From Paenibacillus phytohabitans (GTDB lineage Bacteria; Bacillota; Bacilli; Paenibacillales; Paenibacillaceae), in NCBI RefSeq assembly GCF_013141775.1, contig NZ_WHOB01000088.1:1-64000 (forward strand): a DNA stretch of 64,000 nt, read 5' to 3'. Shown here one piece after another: positions 33,687 to 42,173 of this stretch; the stretch's first letter is position 1, and each line of letters begins with the position of its first letter. The position numbers and the translations under genes were made by a program. The notes under the pieces were generated by a model. The model did no database searches, was not told the DNA's origin, and saw only the letters and a program-made list of their open reading frames with translations.

Positions 33687-34937
33687 ATGTCACTGAACAA
33701 AATTGCCGGCCCGCTGCTCGGTATCCTGCTGGCGGGCTGTATGCTGCTGATGCTGGTCCATCCATCCAGCTCTCTGGATGCGGCACTTCGCGGGCTGGCT
33801 GTCTGGTGGGACGTGCTCTTTCCTTCATTGTTCCCCTTCTTCGTCATTTCTGAAATCATGCTGGGCTTTGGCATCGTCCACCTCTTCGGGGCGCTGCTTG
33901 ATCCGCTTATGCGCCCGCTCTTCAATATACCCGGCAGCGGCGGATTCGTGGCTGCCATGGGATATGTGTCAGGATATCCCGTCGGGGCCAAATTAACCGC
34001 CAAGCTGCGGGAGCAGGGAATGATCAGCAAGGTGGAAGGGGAGCGGCTGGTGGCCTTCACCACCTCCTCAGATCCTATTTTCCTGCTTGGCGCCGTGTCC
34101 GTCGGGTTCTTCCATGATGCCTCACTCGGGCTTATCCTCGCCCTTGCCCATTACGGGGGCGGATTCATCGTTGGCCTGCTGATGTCATTTCATGGCCGCA
34201 GCAGACCCGGGGACTCCGGGACAGCTCTCTCTACGCCCGCAGCTCCCTCATCTGCAGCCCCGTCAGGACCAAGCTACGGCAGACTGCGCACCGCGATGAG
34301 TGCCATGGCTGAGGCCCGCCGTAAAGACGGCCGAAGTCTCGGCGAACTGCTGAGGAACGCCATCCAGTCCTCGCTGCAGCTTATTATTGTCGTTGGGGGG
34401 CTGGTAGTATTCTTCAATGTGCTGATGGAGCTGCTTGCCCGCGCCGGAATTATGTCCATGCTGTTCAGTACCACCGGCCGGCTGCTGTCCCTGGCCGGAT
34501 TCCCGCCGGGGCTCTCGGCCGCTCTGGTCAGCGGGTTATTCGAGGTGACACTCGGGGCCCGCTCGGCCGGAGAAGCGGCTGCAGGAATTCCGCTGCAGTT
34601 CAAGGTGGCCGCTGCAGCGTTCATCCTCTCCTGGGGCGGATTATCCGTTCACGCCCAGGTAGCCAGTATACTGAATGGCACCGGACTGCGTTACCTTCCC
34701 TTTATGGCCGCACGGTTAGTGCATGCCCTGCTCTCTGCCGGGCTTGTTCTTCTGCTCTGGAAGCCGGTGGTCAGCTCAGGACTGGCCGGGCAGTGGGGCG
34801 CGCTGCCTGTTGCCTCCGGCCTGGCTTCACCGGATTCGGCCCTGATCAGCAGCCTCAGCCTGCTCTGCCTGCTGCTGGCCTGCATGCTTGTGCTGTCGCT
34901 GCTGATGCTGCTGGCGGGCAGGCTGCGGCGTTTTTAA
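33687..34937 (+). CDS. ylbJ: Sporulation integral membrane protein YlbJ
   Basis: A 416-residue membrane protein with about eight to ten helices. The segments VWWDVLFPSLFPFFVISE, GYVSGYPVGAKLTA and FTTSSDPIFLLGAVSVG are characteristic of YlbJ, which is required for normal spore maturation in Bacillus and belongs to the nucleoside-transporter-like gate family. A Pro/Ser/Ala-rich loop (about 183-200) separates the halves. The start at 33687 is nine bases after GGAGGTG. Confidence 0.93.
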   Translation: MSLNKIAGPLLGILLAGCMLLMLVHPSSSLDAALRGLAVWWDVLFPSLFPFFVISEIMLGFGIVHLFGALLDPLMRPLFNIPGSGGFVAAMGYVSGYPVGAKLTAKLREQGMISKVEGERLVAFTTSSDPIFLLGAVSVGFFHDASLGLILALAHYGGGFIVGLLMSFHGRSRPGDSGTALSTPAAPSSAAPSGPSYGRLRTAMSAMAEARRKDGRSLGELLRNAIQSSLQLIIVVGGLVVFFNVLMELLARAGIMSMLFSTTGRLLSLAGFPPGLSAALVSGLFEVTLGARSAGEAAAGIPLQFKVAAAAFILSWGGLSVHAQVASILNGTGLRYLPFMAARLVHALLSAGLVLLLWKPVVSSGLAGQWGALPVASGLASPDSALISSLSLLCLLLACMLVLSLLMLLAGRLRRF

Positions 34938-34949
34938 CTCATTCAAATA

Positions 34950-34978
34950 TTGTGTTCCGGGTCAAGATTGATTATGAT
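34950..34978 (+). promoter_or_regulatory. Sigma-A-type promoter of nadK
   Basis: TTGTGT (34950-34955), 17 bases, TATGAT (34973-34978), about 39 bases before the start codon. Confidence 0.7.
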
Positions 34979-35016
34979 CGGTGTATGACTGAATCATACA
35001 AAGGAGCCTGTACATC

Positions 35017-35814
35017 TTGAGATATTATGTTCTGGACCGCGGAGATGAATTGTCCATCCAACTAGCGGAGCAATTTCACAAGCTGGCGGCGGAGCGGGAT
35101 TTGGAGCTGGATGCCAAGTCTCCGGAAATTGTGATATCGATTGGCGGCGACGGCACCATGCTGCATGCTTTTCATACGTTTATCGACCAGATTCCTAATT
35201 TGGCTTTTGTCGGTGTGCATACCGGGCATCTGGGCTTCTATGCGGACTGGCAAGCTGAAGAGCTGCCGACCCTGATCGATTATATGTGCGGAGATATAGG
35301 GCCGCATAATCCACGCATGGTGCAGTATCCGCTCCTTGAACTGGAAATTCACAAGAAGTCCGGTTCAAGCTCGCATATTGCCCTGAACGAATTCACACTT
35401 AAAGGCGTAGACGGAACGGTTGTCATCCAGATTGATATTAACGATGTAAGCTTCGAAATGTTCCGCGGTGACGGCATTTGCATCTCTACCCCCTCCGGAA
35501 GTACCGCTTATAACAAAAGTCTGGGAGGCGCCATGGTGCATCCCACGATCGAGGCGCTGCAGATTTCGGAGATTGCTTCGATTAATAACCGGGTATTCCG
35601 CACGATGGGTTCGCCGCTGCTGCTGCCCAAGCATCATCACTGCGATATTTTCTCGCGCAAGGATCAGCGTCTGCTGCTGACCGTGGACCATAACAATATT
35701 CCTGTGGATGATCTGATCTCTGTACGTTGTCAGGTGTCCGACAAAAAAATCAGTTTTGCCCGGTACCGCCCTTTCCCTTTCTGGAACCGTGTCCGTGAAG
35801 CGTTTCTAGTGTAG
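35017..35814 (+). CDS. nadK: NAD kinase
   Basis: A 265-residue NAD kinase. The motif GGDGTML lies at about residues 44-50, followed by GVHTGHLGFY and the substrate segment PSGSTAYNKSLGG. It phosphorylates NAD to NADP with ATP or polyphosphate in the cytoplasm. It starts with TTG at 35017 after AAAGGAG. It has its own promoter and terminator. Confidence 0.96.
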   Translation: MRYYVLDRGDELSIQLAEQFHKLAAERDLELDAKSPEIVISIGGDGTMLHAFHTFIDQIPNLAFVGVHTGHLGFYADWQAEELPTLIDYMCGDIGPHNPRMVQYPLLELEIHKKSGSSSHIALNEFTLKGVDGTVVIQIDINDVSFEMFRGDGICISTPSGSTAYNKSLGGAMVHPTIEALQISEIASINNRVFRTMGSPLLLPKHHHCDIFSRKDQRLLLTVDHNNIPVDDLISVRCQVSDKKISFARYRPFPFWNRVREAFLV

Positions 35815-35876
35815 GATTTCTGGGGAATAGAAGGATATCCGAACCAGATGATACGTCTGCTTTCCATTGCTCTTAC

Positions 35877-35905
35877 AGCCGGAGATGCCCCGCCTCTCCG
35901 GCTTT
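35877..35905 (+). terminator. Intrinsic terminator of nadK
   Basis: AGCCGGAGA / TCTCCGGCT stem followed by TTAT; the T run is short. Confidence 0.65.
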
Positions 35906-35958
35906 ATCATGCCGCCTGCCCGGAGTCCTGCTACCTCCGGAGCATCGTTCATAAGAAA

Positions 35959-35988
35959 TGGACAGAGGGAATTTTCAAATGGTATAAT
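35959..35988 (+). promoter_or_regulatory. Promoter of the stalk-domain gene
   Basis: TGGACA (35959-35964), 18 bases, perfect TATAAT (35983-35988) with an upstream TG (extended -10). Confidence 0.7.
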
Positions 35989-36031
35989 GAACCTATTTTA
36001 CAAAGTTTGCTAATTAAAAGGAGAGAATCTA

Positions 36032-37213
36032 TTGAAAAAACTACTATCCCTCATTGGCGTGAGCCTGCTGGCCCTCGTACTGGCCGTTCCCGCTTTTGCA
36101 GCAGAGAAACCTATCAAAGTCTACATAAACAACAGCAATCTTACCTTCACCGCCGGAACCCCTTATCTGAAGGATAATACGGTGCTGGTGCCTTTCCGGG
36201 TTATATTCGAGAAGCTCGGGCTGCAGGTGCTATGGGATTCCAAGACAGGAACAGTTACAGGGACAGGTACAGGCCTGAATATCAGCCTTAAGGTCGGCAG
36301 CAAACGTGCTACTGTCAACGGTACGGTCAAGCAGCTTACGGTTGCTCCGGTATCCACGGCAGGTACAACTTACATACCGCTGCGTTTCATAGCTGAAGCC
36401 ACCGGCGGAACAGCCGTCTGGGATTCAGCCAGCCGGAGCGTGAAAATTACCGTACCGCAATCCTCCTCCAGCGATGAGAAGGATATTACAGCACTCATTC
36501 AATTATCCAATAAATATTATAATGAAGAAAAAGCCATCAGCTTCTACTCCCTGGTGGATTCCGAATCCGATAATATGGAATCTGTAACGGATATGAATTC
36601 CCTGTTCGAGCTGTACGACCTCAAGAATACCATTACAAGCCTTAAGATTCTGAGTCTTGCCGGAGACGAGGCTACTGTCTACACTGTGGAAAGCTCGGTT
36701 AGAACCGGCGGTTATTATATCCCGGATGAGCAGTTCGAATATTTGTACACACTGGTCCGTAAGGACGGGTCCTGGAAAATCTCCGGAATGGAGGTACAGG
36801 AATCCACGGTGCTGCTTACACGCGAGCAAGGCATGAAGCAGGCGGTGCTTCCACAGGGTGACGCCACAGTAATCAAGGATAATCTCAGCAAATATTATCA
36901 GAATATGACTACCCAGAATGTTGATGGAACCCTGGCACTAATGACCTCTTACGGTGAGGAATACGACGCTGCCAGTGCAGCCGATCTGCAGGATCTTTTC
37001 GATTCCTATGATCTCAGCTACTCGCTGACAAATGCGAATATCTACTATTATGCGGCCGACGAAGCTGCGGTCTACACGGAAGTCTCTATTAAAGACGGTG
37101 AATCGGGAGAGAGCTACACCCAGTCCCTCATCTTCATTCTGAGCAAATCGGAAAGCGGCTCTTGGACCATTGACGACACTTATCACATCAGCTTTGATAG
37201 TGCGCAATCCTAG
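36032..37213 (+). CDS. Secreted copper-amine-oxidase-like stalk domain protein with two NTF2-like repeats
   Basis: A 393-residue exported protein. A signal peptide (MKKLLSLIGVSLLALVLAVP, cut near AFA-AE) precedes two stalk-domain repeats (about 28-130: VLVPFRVIFEKLGL and TYIPLRFIAEATGG), a frequent Paenibacillus surface module. Two similar segments of about 110 residues follow; each begins with KYYxxM/KYYNEE and ends in WxI, resembling NTF2-like repeats. The TTG start at 36032 follows AAAAGGAGAG. The S41 protease starts 34 bases after its stop and also ends in a stalk-like region, so the two may act together outside the cell. Confidence 0.85.
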   Translation: MKKLLSLIGVSLLALVLAVPAFAAEKPIKVYINNSNLTFTAGTPYLKDNTVLVPFRVIFEKLGLQVLWDSKTGTVTGTGTGLNISLKVGSKRATVNGTVKQLTVAPVSTAGTTYIPLRFIAEATGGTAVWDSASRSVKITVPQSSSSDEKDITALIQLSNKYYNEEKAISFYSLVDSESDNMESVTDMNSLFELYDLKNTITSLKILSLAGDEATVYTVESSVRTGGYYIPDEQFEYLYTLVRKDGSWKISGMEVQESTVLLTREQGMKQAVLPQGDATVIKDNLSKYYQNMTTQNVDGTLALMTSYGEEYDAASAADLQDLFDSYDLSYSLTNANIYYYAADEAAVYTEVSIKDGESGESYTQSLIFILSKSESGSWTIDDTYHISFDSAQS

Positions 37214-37247
37214 AATATCAAAATATATCAAAAGGATGTATGAACTT

Positions 37248-38699
37248 ATGAAATCAGCCAAGATCCTTACTGCAGCCCTAAGCGGCTGCTTGGCTTTATC
37301 CATCGCTTGGGCTCCTGCCGCTTCGGCCGCAGACGCTGCTGCTTCCACTGAAGCAGTGCAATCCTCCAAAACGGATATCATCAATGAAATTATGGAATAT
37401 CTTGAGTACTACAATGTGGAGGGTATTGATCAGGATACGCTCATCCGTGGTGCGATTGACGGCATGGTAAGTACGCTGGATGATCCCTACAGCCAATATT
37501 TCGATCAGGCGGAAGCCGCTGACTTCGGCCACGCGGTTGATCTGGAATATGTCGGCATCGGCGTCCGGCTCGTATATACGCCCAAAGAACTCTACATTGA
37601 AGAAGTGATGAGCGGTTCCCCCGCAGAGAAAGCCGGTCTGAAACGCGGGGATATCATTCTTAAGATTAACGGTGTAAGGGTAGATGATACGGCAGGCGAT
37701 GAGCTTGCCGGCGCGTCCGGCACGAAGGTCTCTCTGCTGATCCAGCGGAACGGCGTTAGCAAATCCTACAGTGTTACCCGCAGTGAAATTACCACAACAT
37801 CCGTTACCAGCACAATTATCGGGTCCAAGGTTGCCTATATTGCCATCAACGGCTTCACACAGACCGCTGACGAAGAGTTCTCCACAGCGCTGGATAAAAT
37901 GCGGGCAGCAGGAATGAAGTCACTGGTGCTCGATCTGCGTGACAATACAGGCGGCTACATGGATAGCGCCCAGAATATTGCCGCCAAGTTTATGGATGCC
38001 GGAATTATGATGTATACCTCCGACCAGAGCGGCGTACTGACACCTGTAACGATCACAAACGGCAGCAAAATCGGCGTTCCCGTTGTTGTACTGACCAATG
38101 AATACACCGCCAGTGCTTCCGAAGCTTTGACCGGGGCACTCCGCGACAACAAACTGGCTACAATTGTCGGTACCCGTTCTTACGGCAAGGCGCGGATTCA
38201 GAGTCTGATTCCCATGTCGGACGGCGGCGAGCTGAAGCTGACAACGATGAAGTATCTGACTCCAAGCAAGGAGGATTTCAACCACATCGGACTCGCTCCT
38301 GATATTGAGATCAAGGGCAAAACGGCCCAGCTGATCACGGCTCTGCAGATCGCCGGACTGACCGGAATCACAGCCTCCGGTGACAATCATATTCTCGATA
38401 TCAACGGTGCTGCTTTTGCCGGAAATGTCGGTCTGATCAAGCAGGGGGATAAAGTCTATGCCTCCTCCCGCGTACTGTCCGCACTTGTAGAGAGTGAAGT
38501 AACCTGGGACACGAAGAACAAGAAGGTGCTGATTACGACCGGAGCCGGCAAAAGTTCCGGATTCACCCTGGCCGCCAAAGAGGCGCTATACCAGGACGGC
38601 GAAACCTTCATCGAGCTGGGTGCTTTCAAGAAAAAGTTCCCGCTGCTTACATGGAGCTACAACGCTGCCCAGAATCAGCTGAAATTATCGGTTAAATAA
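37248..38699 (+). CDS. S41 carboxy-terminal processing protease with PDZ and stalk-like C-terminus
   Basis: A 483-residue secreted CtpA-type protease. Signal peptide to about residue 27 (ASAAD); PDZ domain with YVGIGVRLVY and SGSPAEKAGLKRGD (about 100-180); catalytic domain with Ser in NEYTASASEAL and Lys in SYGKARIQS. The last 100 residues (VYASSRVLSALVESEVTWD) look like a copper-amine-oxidase stalk repeat. It cleaves C-termini of exported proteins. The start at 37248 follows AAAAGGATG. Probably cotranscribed with the stalk-domain gene upstream. Confidence 0.92.
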   Translation: MKSAKILTAALSGCLALSIAWAPAASAADAAASTEAVQSSKTDIINEIMEYLEYYNVEGIDQDTLIRGAIDGMVSTLDDPYSQYFDQAEAADFGHAVDLEYVGIGVRLVYTPKELYIEEVMSGSPAEKAGLKRGDIILKINGVRVDDTAGDELAGASGTKVSLLIQRNGVSKSYSVTRSEITTTSVTSTIIGSKVAYIAINGFTQTADEEFSTALDKMRAAGMKSLVLDLRDNTGGYMDSAQNIAAKFMDAGIMMYTSDQSGVLTPVTITNGSKIGVPVVVLTNEYTASASEALTGALRDNKLATIVGTRSYGKARIQSLIPMSDGGELKLTTMKYLTPSKEDFNHIGLAPDIEIKGKTAQLITALQIAGLTGITASGDNHILDINGAAFAGNVGLIKQGDKVYASSRVLSALVESEVTWDTKNKKVLITTGAGKSSGFTLAAKEALYQDGETFIELGAFKKKFPLLTWSYNAAQNQLKLSVK

Positions 38700-38732
38700 T
38701 TGGACTTCATTGCTAAAATACAGTACTGAATC

Positions 38733-38772
38733 AAAAGAGTCCCTCCAGCCATGTGGCTGAAGGGACTCTTTA
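38733..38772 (+). terminator. Intrinsic terminator of the S41 protease gene
   Basis: AAAGAGTCCCT / AGGGACTCTTT with an inner AGCC / GGCT pair; also functional-looking on the minus strand for yutD. Confidence 0.85.
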
Positions 38773-38862
38773 AGTTATCGGCAGCGTCTAAGCGACACTG
38801 CGGGGGAATGCACCGAAACACCGGAGAAAACCTGGAATAACCGCCCCGTGAACAGGCGTTGC

Positions 38863-39669
38863 CTACCCTTGGCTGTTATTCGGATTCTGGTTGTTCTGGC
38901 TATCCTGTTTGTTCTGGTTGCTTGGGTTATCTTGCTTGTTCTGGTTGCTTGGGTTATCCTGCTTGTTCTGTCTGTTGGGATTGTTCTCTCTATTCTCTCT
39001 GTTCTCTTTGTTCTGCTTATGATTATTCGAGTTGCCTTGATTGCCACCCTGATTCCCCTGCTGCTGGCCTCTGCCCTGGAACTCTTTGTGGTTCTTCTTG
39101 CCTTGCTCCTTGTTGCGGTGATTCCGGCTCTGGTGTTCACGCACAGGTCTGTCTTTGGCAGCATGCTCCCGGCCTGAACCGCCTGCGTTATCCTTGTCCC
39201 GGTTCCCTCCCTTGGACGGGGATTCGCGGTGATCTTTCACATTCCCTGCCGGCTCGGCAGACTCCTGCTCCAGTTCTTCCTCCGTTCCCGGTTCAGGAAC
39301 TTCCTTAATCAGAATATCCTTGAAGGTTCCCTCCTGCGGAGCTTCCTTCAGCTTGTGCAGCACAAAATATGCACAGCCAAAATTACAGTATTCATTAATG
39401 TAATCCACCATACCTGAAATAGCCGTATCCCGGTTCACCTTGGGGTGATTATCCCGGTAGAAGCCTTTCAGACGTAATTGGCTGTACCCCCAGTCACCGA
39501 TAATATAATCGTAGCGGTCCAGCACTTCGCTGTATCTTCCGCGAAATGCTTCCGGGTTCCATCCGTCCTTATGATCGAGCATGAGCTCGTAACCTTTTCC
39601 ACCTATAACGATCAAGCGTGTGTCGCCTGCCTTTCTATGAGAGGGTTGGGGGCGTTGATAAGCCGTCAT
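38863..39669 (-). CDS. yutD: YutD-family protein with a low-complexity Asn/Gln tail
   Basis: The N-terminal 110 residues are a YutD domain (KGYELMLDHKDGWN, RYDYIIGDWGYSQLRLKGF, CNFGCAYFVLHKLKE). Residues 130-268 form a polar tail rich in Asn, Gln, Lys and Asp, ending in near-perfect 8-residue repeats (NKQDNPSN). That tail is absent from short YutD proteins. The ATG at 39669 lies inside a structured repeat and has no ribosome-binding site; a TTG at 39615 would give MIVIGGKGYEL, which fits the family start better. It is transcribed after lipA, as in Bacillus. Confidence 0.85.
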   Translation of the reverse strand: MTAYQRPQPSHRKAGDTRLIVIGGKGYELMLDHKDGWNPEAFRGRYSEVLDRYDYIIGDWGYSQLRLKGFYRDNHPKVNRDTAISGMVDYINEYCNFGCAYFVLHKLKEAPQEGTFKDILIKEVPEPGTEEELEQESAEPAGNVKDHRESPSKGGNRDKDNAGGSGREHAAKDRPVREHQSRNHRNKEQGKKNHKEFQGRGQQQGNQGGNQGNSNNHKQNKENRENRENNPNRQNKQDNPSNQNKQDNPSNQNKQDSQNNQNPNNSQG

Positions 39670-39807
39670 TCCGCGGGATTTTGAATTTCCGGCCGCTGTT
39701 GTTGGCTGATTTCTTCCATTTAAACCGCTGGGCGGTTGAAATCAGCCAACAAAGGCGGACGCTACCGCTCCTACAATTTCAAAATCCCTCTCCATGACTC
39801 CATCAAC
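39654..39807 (-). repeat. Structured intergenic repeat, family 1, copy 2
   Basis: Paired arms: GTTGAT/ATCAAC, GTCAT/ATGAC, GGGATTTTGAA (39675-39685)/TTCAAAATCCC (39778-39788), and a perfect 15-bp TTGTTGGCTGATTTC (39699-39713)/GAAATCAGCCAACAA (39738-39752) with apex ACCGC..GCGGT. It shares TTCCGGCCGCTG and GCTACCGCTCCTACA with copy 1 (13396-13547). The annotated ATG of yutD is inside the outer arm. The rest of 39808-39904 contains no gene. Confidence 0.87.
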
Positions 39808-39904
39808 GCGGAGGGGTGGTGCAACCGCACACCCCAGAACCTCGTCGCTATCGCAACATCGGTTCTTTGCCCCTTTTTTACAACACTAAAACTAAAAAAT
39901 AAAC

Positions 39905-40810
39905 TTAAGCCTGGGAAACCGAACGCGCCTCACGCGCAACCGCAGCAGACTTCACCTGATCATGCGCATGATAGGAGCTGCGCACCAGCGGACCCGCCTC
40001 CACATGGCTGAAGCCGCGCTTCATTCCCTCTTCCTTCAGCATAGCGAATTCTTCCGGCGGATAATACTTCTCCACGTTCAGATGTTTCGGCGAAGGCTGA
40101 AGGTATTGTCCTAATGTCAATATATCACAATCTGCCGCTCTCAGGTCATCCATCGCCTGCAGAATTTCGCCCCACTCCTCACCGACCCCAAGCATAATGC
40201 TCGATTTCGTTGGAATATCCGGCTTAATCTCCTTCGCGCGGCGCAGCAGCTCCAGGGAACGGCGGTATTTGGCTCTGGCCCGGACACGGTCCGACATGCG
40301 TTCCACGGTCTCAATATTGTGATTCAGAATATCCGGATTGCTGTTCATCACGATCTCCAGACTCCCGCGGTCGCCCAGGAAATCGGGAATCAGTACCTCT
40401 ACGCTGCACAGAGGAAGACGCTTACGAATAGCGGCTACCGTCTCGGCAAAAATCTGCGCGCCCCCATCCTTAAGATCATCGCGGGCCACGCTGGTAACCA
40501 CACAATGCTTAAGCATCATCCCTTCTGCAGCTTCAGCTACACGTTCGGGTTCGAGCAGATCGAGTTCAGTCGGCAAGCCTGTATTTACAGCGCAGAAACG
40601 GCAAGCCCGTGTGCAAATATCACCCAGAATCATGAAGGTTGCCGTACGGTTCGCCCAGCATTCATAAATATTCGGACAGCGCGCTTCTTCACATACGGTA
40701 TGTAACGTCTTGGAACGCATCATGCCCTTAATTTCCTGATAATCTTCACCGGTGGTTAACTTGATTTTGATCCAGTCTGGCTTGGGCTGTTTGGCTGTTC
40801 TATTAGTCAA
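39905..40810 (-). CDS. lipA: Lipoyl synthase
   Basis: A 301-residue radical-SAM enzyme. It has the auxiliary cluster motif CEEARCPNIYEC (C-x4-C-x5-C, about 40-51) and the radical-SAM motif CTRACRFC (about 66-73). It inserts two sulfurs into octanoyl groups to make lipoyl cofactors, using the auxiliary cluster as sulfur source. Its Fe-S need fits the presence of Nfu and IscA-type genes in the window. A TGCTATAAT extended -10 lies upstream. Confidence 0.97.
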   Translation of the reverse strand: MTNRTAKQPKPDWIKIKLTTGEDYQEIKGMMRSKTLHTVCEEARCPNIYECWANRTATFMILGDICTRACRFCAVNTGLPTELDLLEPERVAEAAEGMMLKHCVVTSVARDDLKDGGAQIFAETVAAIRKRLPLCSVEVLIPDFLGDRGSLEIVMNSNPDILNHNIETVERMSDRVRARAKYRRSLELLRRAKEIKPDIPTKSSIMLGVGEEWGEILQAMDDLRAADCDILTLGQYLQPSPKHLNVEKYYPPEEFAMLKEEGMKRGFSHVEAGPLVRSSYHAHDQVKSAAVAREARSVSQA

Positions 40811-40871
40811 AATGATGAAACCCCGCTTTCGATCTGAATGTCATTTTCATAGTTAAAAGTTGCTGCCTCAT

Positions 40872-40880
40872 ATTATAGCA
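40872..40880 (-). promoter_or_regulatory. Extended -10 promoter of lipA
   Basis: Minus strand TGCTATAAT (40880-40872), 62 bases before the start; the -35 is weak, as is common with an extended -10. Confidence 0.6.
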
Positions 40881-41033
40881 TGTGGAATAGTCATTTGCCT
40901 GTTTTTGTGAACCTTTGGGAGGTAACGGATAAAAATAACGCTTTTGCTTCAATCTAAAGAAAAGCACCTGCAAGGTGCCATTTCATGAGGATGTATAGAT
41001 GACTAAGCGTCCGGAACACAGGAGGTTGAGATT

Positions 41034-42149
41034 ATGCCTGCCCTATTCAGAAGTTATAACACCCGGAGAACCCTTATATGCATGTCGGCAGCCGCCTTGC
41101 TCTGGGGCAGCAGCCCTGCTATGAGTACCCCCGCCCACGCTGCCCGTTATCATGAGCTTCCGGAGCTGACGTCCAGCGGTCCCGTAGCCGCAGACAGCAA
41201 AGAAGCCGCCGCCGCTGCCCGCAAAGGGCTCTATGAACAGATGAGTGCAGCAACCGGAATTCCCTGGTTCCGGTTCGCTGCGATTGATCAATATGAACGG
41301 TCTGTCGCCAAAAAGAAAAAAGGCCCTGCGGCGTCAGAAGCAGACTCCGCAGCAGCTCCGGCCCGGCTCACCGGTATCTCCATCCCGGCACCCGTATGGT
41401 CCGGACCCCTAAACCCTAATCAGGAGGATAAATTCCCGGAATCCATCACCTTCTTCGGCGGCTTCGGCCGTGACGGCACGGGAGACGGCATTGCCGATCC
41501 AGGGAATGATATTGACGTGCTCTATAGCATGGCAGAGCATCTGCTTAAGTACGGCAGATCGTCCAGCGACTTCAGCATCGGCATCTGGGAGTATTACCAT
41601 AACGGCCGCGCAGCTCAGCGGATAGCCCAGTTCGCCAAGCTGTATGAGCATTTCGGGCGGCTTGACTTGTCAGGCAGCGCCTTCCCGCTGCCCATAGGTA
41701 CGAACTACGCCTACCGCAGCACCTGGGGAACAGGCCGGAGCTGGGGCGGGGCACGCGTCCACGAAGGGACAGATTTGTTCGCACCGCATGGCTTGACCGT
41801 CCGCAGCACCTGCTTCGGAGTGGTGGAGACCAAGGGCTGGAACCGTTACGGCGGCTGGCGGATCGGCATTCGGGATATCGAGAACCGCTACCATTATTAC
41901 GCGCATTTGATGGGTTATGAGAAGTCCTTATCCCGGGGGGATATTGTGATCCCAGGCCAGACCATCGGCTGGGTGGGCAGCTCCGGATACGGCAGTCCGG
42001 GCACTCAGGGCAAATTCCCGCCCCATCTGCATTACGGAATCTACCGTGACCGCGGAATTACCGAATGGGCCTTTGATCCTTACCCGCTGCTCAAACAGTG
42101 GGAGAACCAGGAATTCGGGCAGCTCAAAAAAAACAAAAACAAGAAATGA
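41034..42149 (+). CDS. lytH: LytH-type M23 peptidase
   Basis: A 371-residue exported metallopeptidase. Signal peptide to about residue 36 (PAHAA); an N-terminal region resembling YunA/LytH; and an M23 domain with His243-x3-Asp247 (RVHEGTD) and the HxH pair His331/His333 (HLHYGIY). In Bacillus subtilis LytH trims spore cortex peptides (L-Ala-D-Glu peptidase) under sigma-K. The start follows ACAGGAGG. Its location next to lipA and yutD matches the Bacillus lytH neighbourhood. Confidence 0.88.
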   Translation: MPALFRSYNTRRTLICMSAAALLWGSSPAMSTPAHAARYHELPELTSSGPVAADSKEAAAAARKGLYEQMSAATGIPWFRFAAIDQYERSVAKKKKGPAASEADSAAAPARLTGISIPAPVWSGPLNPNQEDKFPESITFFGGFGRDGTGDGIADPGNDIDVLYSMAEHLLKYGRSSSDFSIGIWEYYHNGRAAQRIAQFAKLYEHFGRLDLSGSAFPLPIGTNYAYRSTWGTGRSWGGARVHEGTDLFAPHGLTVRSTCFGVVETKGWNRYGGWRIGIRDIENRYHYYAHLMGYEKSLSRGDIVIPGQTIGWVGSSGYGSPGTQGKFPPHLHYGIYRDRGITEWAFDPYPLLKQWENQEFGQLKKNKNKK

Positions 42150-42173
42150 GCCTCTGCTTCATGCAGTCTTCAT

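Noticed and set aside
40963..40979. GCACCT/AGGTGC hairpin upstream of lytH as a sigma-K element or terminator
   Set aside because: No sigma-K -10 (CATANNNTA) at proper spacing and no gene on the minus strand that it could terminate.
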